Shown in pieces: positions 6,007 to 8,965 of a stretch of 8,965 bases of DNA. The translations under genes and the position numbers were made by a program. Position 1 is the stretch's first letter; each line of letters starts with the position of its first letter. This DNA comes from Candidatus Tharpella sp. (GTDB lineage Bacteria; Desulfobacterota; Anaeroferrophillalia; Anaeroferrophillales; Tharpellaceae): positions 1 to 8,965 of the forward strand of contig JAGGTT010000186.1 of NCBI GenBank assembly GCA_021163565.1, written 5' to 3'. The notes below the pieces were generated by a model. It worked only from the letters and a program-made list of their open reading frames with translations, made no database searches and was not told the origin of the DNA.

Positions 6007-6840
6007 ATGAAACGTTTAATAACTGGGATGATAGTAATGGTTGTAATCGCGGGGGCAGCGGTGTTGCTGGTTATGCAGAATCATAAAGTTGCCCATTCCG
6101 CCAAGATGGAGAACTCCGGCGCTTCTCCAACTAAATCTGTGCCCTCAGCTGGATCTCTTAGCGGTAAGGTTCTGGAGACGATGGATAGTGGCGGTTACAC
6201 CTATGTTTTGCTGGAGACAGCGGCGGGTGAAAAATGGGTTGCCGCTCCGAAAACTGTAGTTACGGTTGGTCAGACAGCAACCTTCGCTCCGGGAATGGTG
6301 ATGCGTAATTTCAAGAGTGAAACCCTCAATCGAACCTTCGATGAAGTTGTTTTTTCTGCCGGGAATGCGGGCGGAAACGGAGGTCAGGCAGCAATGGCCG
6401 GGGCCTGTCCGAGTGGTGGTAAAAAAGGGAGCTCCGGTTCCGGTATGGTAATGGGATCCATGAGTGGCGGGGGCAGTGCGATGCAGTCCTCCGGTCGGGT
6501 GATTGTGCCGCCGCTTGATCTGGCTATTGAGAAAGCCCCGGGTGACAATGCCTTCACGGTTGTGGAAATTTATGAACAGGGGGCAAAGCTGAATCAGAAA
6601 AAGGTTGTTGTCCGTGGAAAAGTAGTTAAGGTTTCTTCTAATATTATGGGTAAAAACTGGATTCACATGCAGGATGGCAGCGGTGACTCGAAAACCGGCA
6701 CCCATGATCTGGTTCTGACCTCACAGGAGCAGCCGAAGGTCGGAGAAATCCTGCTTGCTGAAGGAGTTCTGGCCGCAGATAAAGATTTCGGGGCCGGCTA
6801 TCGTTACAAGGTTATAGTTGAGGAGACTAAATTTAAGTAG
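6007..6840 (+). CDS. Exported or membrane-anchored protein with two OB-fold-like domains (NrfJ-like)
   Basis: A 277-residue protein. Residues 4-23 form one hydrophobic segment after a Lys-Arg start, so it is a signal peptide or uncleaved anchor placing the rest in the periplasm; there is no lipobox cysteine. Residues 50-117 form a beta-rich domain (GKVLETMDSGGYTYVLLET, then PGMVMRNFKSETLNRTFDEVVFS) of the type in small exported NrfJ-like proteins. Residues 118-164 are a Gly/Ser/Met-rich linker with one cysteine (134). Residues 185-272 look like a bacterial OB-fold (VVVRGKVVKVSSNIMGKNWIHMQDGSG), a second and more typical copy. Function is unknown; proteins of this kind occur near c-type cytochrome or nitrite-reduction genes, but no such neighbour is visible here. 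The ATG at 6007 is preferred over TTG at 6004 because GAGGAG (5995-6000) is optimally placed. Its own promoter and flanking terminators make it a single-gene unit. Confidence 0.7.
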   Translation: MKRLITGMIVMVVIAGAAVLLVMQNHKVAHSAKMENSGASPTKSVPSAGSLSGKVLETMDSGGYTYVLLETAAGEKWVAAPKTVVTVGQTATFAPGMVMRNFKSETLNRTFDEVVFSAGNAGGNGGQAAMAGACPSGGKKGSSGSGMVMGSMSGGGSAMQSSGRVIVPPLDLAIEKAPGDNAFTVVEIYEQGAKLNQKKVVVRGKVVKVSSNIMGKNWIHMQDGSGDSKTGTHDLVLTSQEQPKVGEILLAEGVLAADKDFGAGYRYKVIVEETKFK

Positions 6841-6847
6841 TGCGCGA

Positions 6848-6972
6848 CCGAAAACCGCCAATTTCCCCGATTGCTACGTTAGGCTCAAATTTTAATCCTC
6901 GGAATACCCAATGTATGCCTGCGGTTAAAATCTGCGCCTGCCTTGCACTCAAGAAAATTGTCAGGTTTTCGG
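6848..6972. repeat. 125-bp palindromic spacer element with terminal inverted repeats
   Basis: The element starts with CCGAAAACC and ends with its exact complement GGTTTTCGG. Moving inward, these pairs are symmetric about 6910: CAATTT (6859-6864) with AAATTG (6955-6960), AGGC (6881-6884) with GCCT (6936-6939), a run ATTTTAA (6889-6895) with TTAAAAT (6925-6931), and ATAC (6904-6907) with GTAT (6913-6916) around the loop CCAAT. The whole would fold into one long imperfect hairpin. This is the build of a MITE or REP/BIME-like intergenic repeat. It begins eight bases after the OB-fold gene's stop codon. No second full copy is in the window, so its repetitive nature is inferred from structure. Confidence 0.65.
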
Positions 6973-7020
6973 CCAGGTACTAAGTAGTAAAATCAGATTG
7001 TTCAGGTTGAATTTAAGTGG

Positions 7021-7053
7021 AGGCGCCGGGTTGATAAAGCCGGCGCCTTTTTT
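7021..7053 (+). terminator. Strong Rho-independent terminator of the OB-fold gene unit
   Basis: AGGCGCCGG (7021-7029) pairs perfectly with CCGGCGCCT (7040-7048) around a ten-base loop, followed by six T residues (7048-7053). It ends plus-strand transcription 180 bases after the OB-fold gene. The last T residues overlap the TAA stop codon of the convergent peptidase gene. On the minus strand the same stem lacks a T-run. Confidence 0.85.
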
Positions 7054-8881
7054 ATGGTTGGTGTTGTTTGAATTTCCGCAATTGTTTTATGTAATGCTCC
7101 CTTCTCCTTAAGTTGGAATTATTTTTTAAGATTCCATCTTCGATAGCAATCGCCGATTCTGCATCATTCAGCCGCCAGCAGGCTTCAGCCAGAGTGTCCA
7201 GGATATGAGGCTCAGGTTTTAAGTCTGCGGCCTTTTGGGCCAGGTTTAAGGCCAGATTATAGTTTCGGGTCGCTTGATCCTTTGCGGTAAGTAAGAGCCA
7301 TGCCAGATTGTTGAGGGTTTCCGGGTTGTCCGGATTCAGTTGGTGGGCTCGGTGCAGGGCTTTGAGTGCTTTGGCTTCCCGGTTGCTTTCGATGTAAAAA
7401 GAGCCTAGTAAAAACCATAGTTCGGGTTGCCCAGGTTCTTTTTGTAACAGATGTTCCAGCCGTATACTTAGATATCGATAATGCAGGCTTTCGATCATAT
7501 TATGCCGCTGCCAGTAGACCCCGGGAAGGGTAATCAAGGTGAAAACTATAACATAGAGCAGCAGATATCTCTTTAAGTCGCGGTGGTGTCTTCTGGCAAC
7601 GTCAGGATTTTTAAGTGCAGTTTTCAGAAAGGTTATACGTTGAGGGATATTAAAGTGGTGCCAGTTGGGTTTTCTGCCCGCTTCTCCCAGGAGTAAACCC
7701 AGCTTGGTAAAGGCGGCAACCAGTTCGCTCCCGAGGCTCGGGTAGTCAAGGCTGGCGAGGTCGGCCTGGCGTTCGAAATTACGCAGAAAAAAACCGAAAA
7801 TATAACGAAAGAAAAGAAAGTAGATGGTTAAAAGTGGAAATATCTCCAGGAATGAGAGGAAAAGCTTCTCCTCAATGAAACCACTTTCAAGTAATGCGAC
7901 CACCGGTGCGGTGGTTAGAGCCCAGGCAACTCCGAGATCGTAATAGAGAAGGTTACAGATAAAGAAGCTCAGGAAAAAAAAGAGAAACAGAAGAAGATGA
8001 TGGTAGCGGACATGGCCTAATTCATGGCTTGTAACGGCTGCAATCTCTTCATCATCGAGCAGATAAATCAGATCCTGAGTTAAGAGCAGGTAGCGGCTGC
8101 AGGAAAAAGCTCCGACTACGGCTGCAGTCGCCATCCTGCCTTCAAAAGCGGGCCAGAGCAAAATCTGGCGATAGCCAACCTTTTGCCTCTGACAGAGTGC
8201 AGTTATCTTTTGCCGCAGGGGTGAATCGGGCAGTTTGCGGCAATTCCAGAGATGGACCAGTAAAGGCGGTGTCGCAGTTGTGAAGAGAATCAGAAAAGCG
8301 ATAAAGATAGCTATCTCACCCAATGGATGCTGCAGCAGTAGCGCCATATACTCCGGCAGCAAAAGATTCAGGAGATCAATGACAAGAAGCAGAGTCAACC
8401 AGGGTACCATAAGGCCTAAGGCGAAACGCAACCGGGCCTTGATGTAGGCTGAACAAGGTTTAATAAGGACAATTTTTTCGGCAAAGTTATGGTGACTCTC
8501 CCGCCAGATAATAGTCTGGAGCAGAAAAAATGCGGATAATCCGAGAAGATTATTGATTCCTTCACTAGCGGCCGCCAGGGGCAGAAGTTCAATTACTGAC
8601 CCTAGACCGGCACCATAAACCATCCCGGAGAAAATAATTACAGCTCCTGTCTGGAGTTGTAATTGCAGGCGGTCATAGAGTGCAGGCAGAGTTTCCCGGT
8701 TCTGTCCTGCGGTTCTTCGGTAAATTGCCCGGCAGCGCCGACGAACGATTCCGTAGAAGAGTGAAAAAAGGATTGCTATCAGTATCAGGCATGTTCCTGT
8801 CTCAATGTTTCCGGGCGGAGAGGCAGGGTGCGTGCTATAGATCAGAATAACTATGATATAAAAGAATAGTGATTGATACAT
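7052..8881 (-). CDS. M48-family integral-membrane zinc metallopeptidase with C-terminal TPR repeats
   Basis: Counting from the ATG at 8881 this is 609 residues. HELGH (286-290) is the zinc-binding HExxH of M48 (Ste24/HtpX-like) peptidases, and E370 in FERQAD is the likely third zinc ligand. The later PNWHHFNIPQRITFL segment matches the conserved end of the M48 catalytic domain. Several hydrophobic spans precede the motif (near the N-terminus and about 80-215) and others surround it, so the enzyme sits in the inner membrane. After a last span near 450-465 come about three tetratricopeptide repeats (485-590), including ALKALHRAHQLNPDNPETLN, which probably bind partner or substrate proteins. A role in membrane protein quality control is inferred; the substrate is unknown. 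The start is uncertain: the ATG begins a good membrane segment but has no clear Shine-Dalgarno, an in-frame TTG lies at 8962, and the frame stays open to the window edge, so the protein could be 27 or more residues longer. Confidence 0.88.
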   Translation of the reverse strand: MYQSLFFYIIVILIYSTHPASPPGNIETGTCLILIAILFSLFYGIVRRRCRAIYRRTAGQNRETLPALYDRLQLQLQTGAVIIFSGMVYGAGLGSVIELLPLAAASEGINNLLGLSAFFLLQTIIWRESHHNFAEKIVLIKPCSAYIKARLRFALGLMVPWLTLLLVIDLLNLLLPEYMALLLQHPLGEIAIFIAFLILFTTATPPLLVHLWNCRKLPDSPLRQKITALCQRQKVGYRQILLWPAFEGRMATAAVVGAFSCSRYLLLTQDLIYLLDDEEIAAVTSHELGHVRYHHLLLFLFFFLSFFICNLLYYDLGVAWALTTAPVVALLESGFIEEKLFLSFLEIFPLLTIYFLFFRYIFGFFLRNFERQADLASLDYPSLGSELVAAFTKLGLLLGEAGRKPNWHHFNIPQRITFLKTALKNPDVARRHHRDLKRYLLLYVIVFTLITLPGVYWQRHNMIESLHYRYLSIRLEHLLQKEPGQPELWFLLGSFYIESNREAKALKALHRAHQLNPDNPETLNNLAWLLLTAKDQATRNYNLALNLAQKAADLKPEPHILDTLAEACWRLNDAESAIAIEDGILKNNSNLRRREHYIKQLRKFKQHQP

Positions 8882-8965
8882 GGGTAGACTATTTCGGGTA
8901 AATTTGAGATTTGTCTGTTTATGGTTTGTAATGGAGCCGGTTGTGTTTGTATCACGGATCAAATA

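Noticed and set aside
6145..6705. 186-codon open frame opposite the OB-fold gene
   Set aside because: It is antisense to a well-supported gene, with low-complexity His/Thr/Arg-rich composition typical of a shadow frame.
6841..6981. Minus-strand 48-codon frame as a small gene
   Set aside because: It has no ATG or GTG start and no ribosome-binding site, and its extent coincides with the palindromic element, which explains the sequence better.

Overview
The window looks like ordinary chromosome from an anaerobic or facultative Gram-negative bacterium, most likely a deltaproteobacterium (Desulfobacterota, Desulfuromonas/Desulfobulbus-like). The reasons are a one-chain 2-oxoacid:ferredoxin oxidoreductase, a DUF294-type nucleotidyltransferase, an NrfJ-like exported OB-fold protein, moderate GC with AT-rich spacers, and a folded palindromic spacer repeat. 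No sequence search was possible, so the taxonomy is inference. There is no rRNA, tRNA, CRISPR array, transposase or integrase gene.

Layout, left to right. (1) The 3' end of a DUF294 nucleotidyltransferase gene enters from the left (to 815, + strand). (2) A stand-alone CBS-pair protein is convergent with it (855-1268, - strand) and has a good sigma70-type promoter at 1377-1404. (3) A 763-base stretch without a recognised gene (1269-2031) holds a cluster of short palindromes (1466-1514), a perfect operator-like palindrome (1835-1848) and a possible 43-codon leader ORF (1896-2027). The leader ORF has a strong Shine-Dalgarno and lies across two mutually exclusive hairpins. (4) The main gene is a 1259-residue pyruvate/2-oxoacid:ferredoxin oxidoreductase (2032-5811), closed by a strong bidirectional terminator (5861-5896). 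(5) A promoter at 5902-5930 serves a single-gene unit for a membrane-anchored or exported protein with two OB-fold-like domains (6007-6840). (6) A 125-bp palindromic element (6848-6972) and a strong terminator (7021-7053) separate it from (7) a convergent M48-family membrane metallopeptidase with a TPR tail (7052 to about 8881, - strand), which runs to the right edge.

The genes do not form one operon. Each has its own promoter or terminator, and strands alternate (+, -, +, +, -). The oxidoreductase carries out central carbon and electron metabolism in the cytoplasm. The CBS and DUF294 proteins are probably nucleotide-sensing regulators. The OB-fold and M48 proteins belong to the cell envelope. 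The most interesting points are the divergent active-site loop and N-terminal extension of the oxidoreductase, its unusual leader region, and the palindromic element, whose terminal motifs recur upstream of the OB-fold gene. I see no defence, secretion or mobile-element cluster here.
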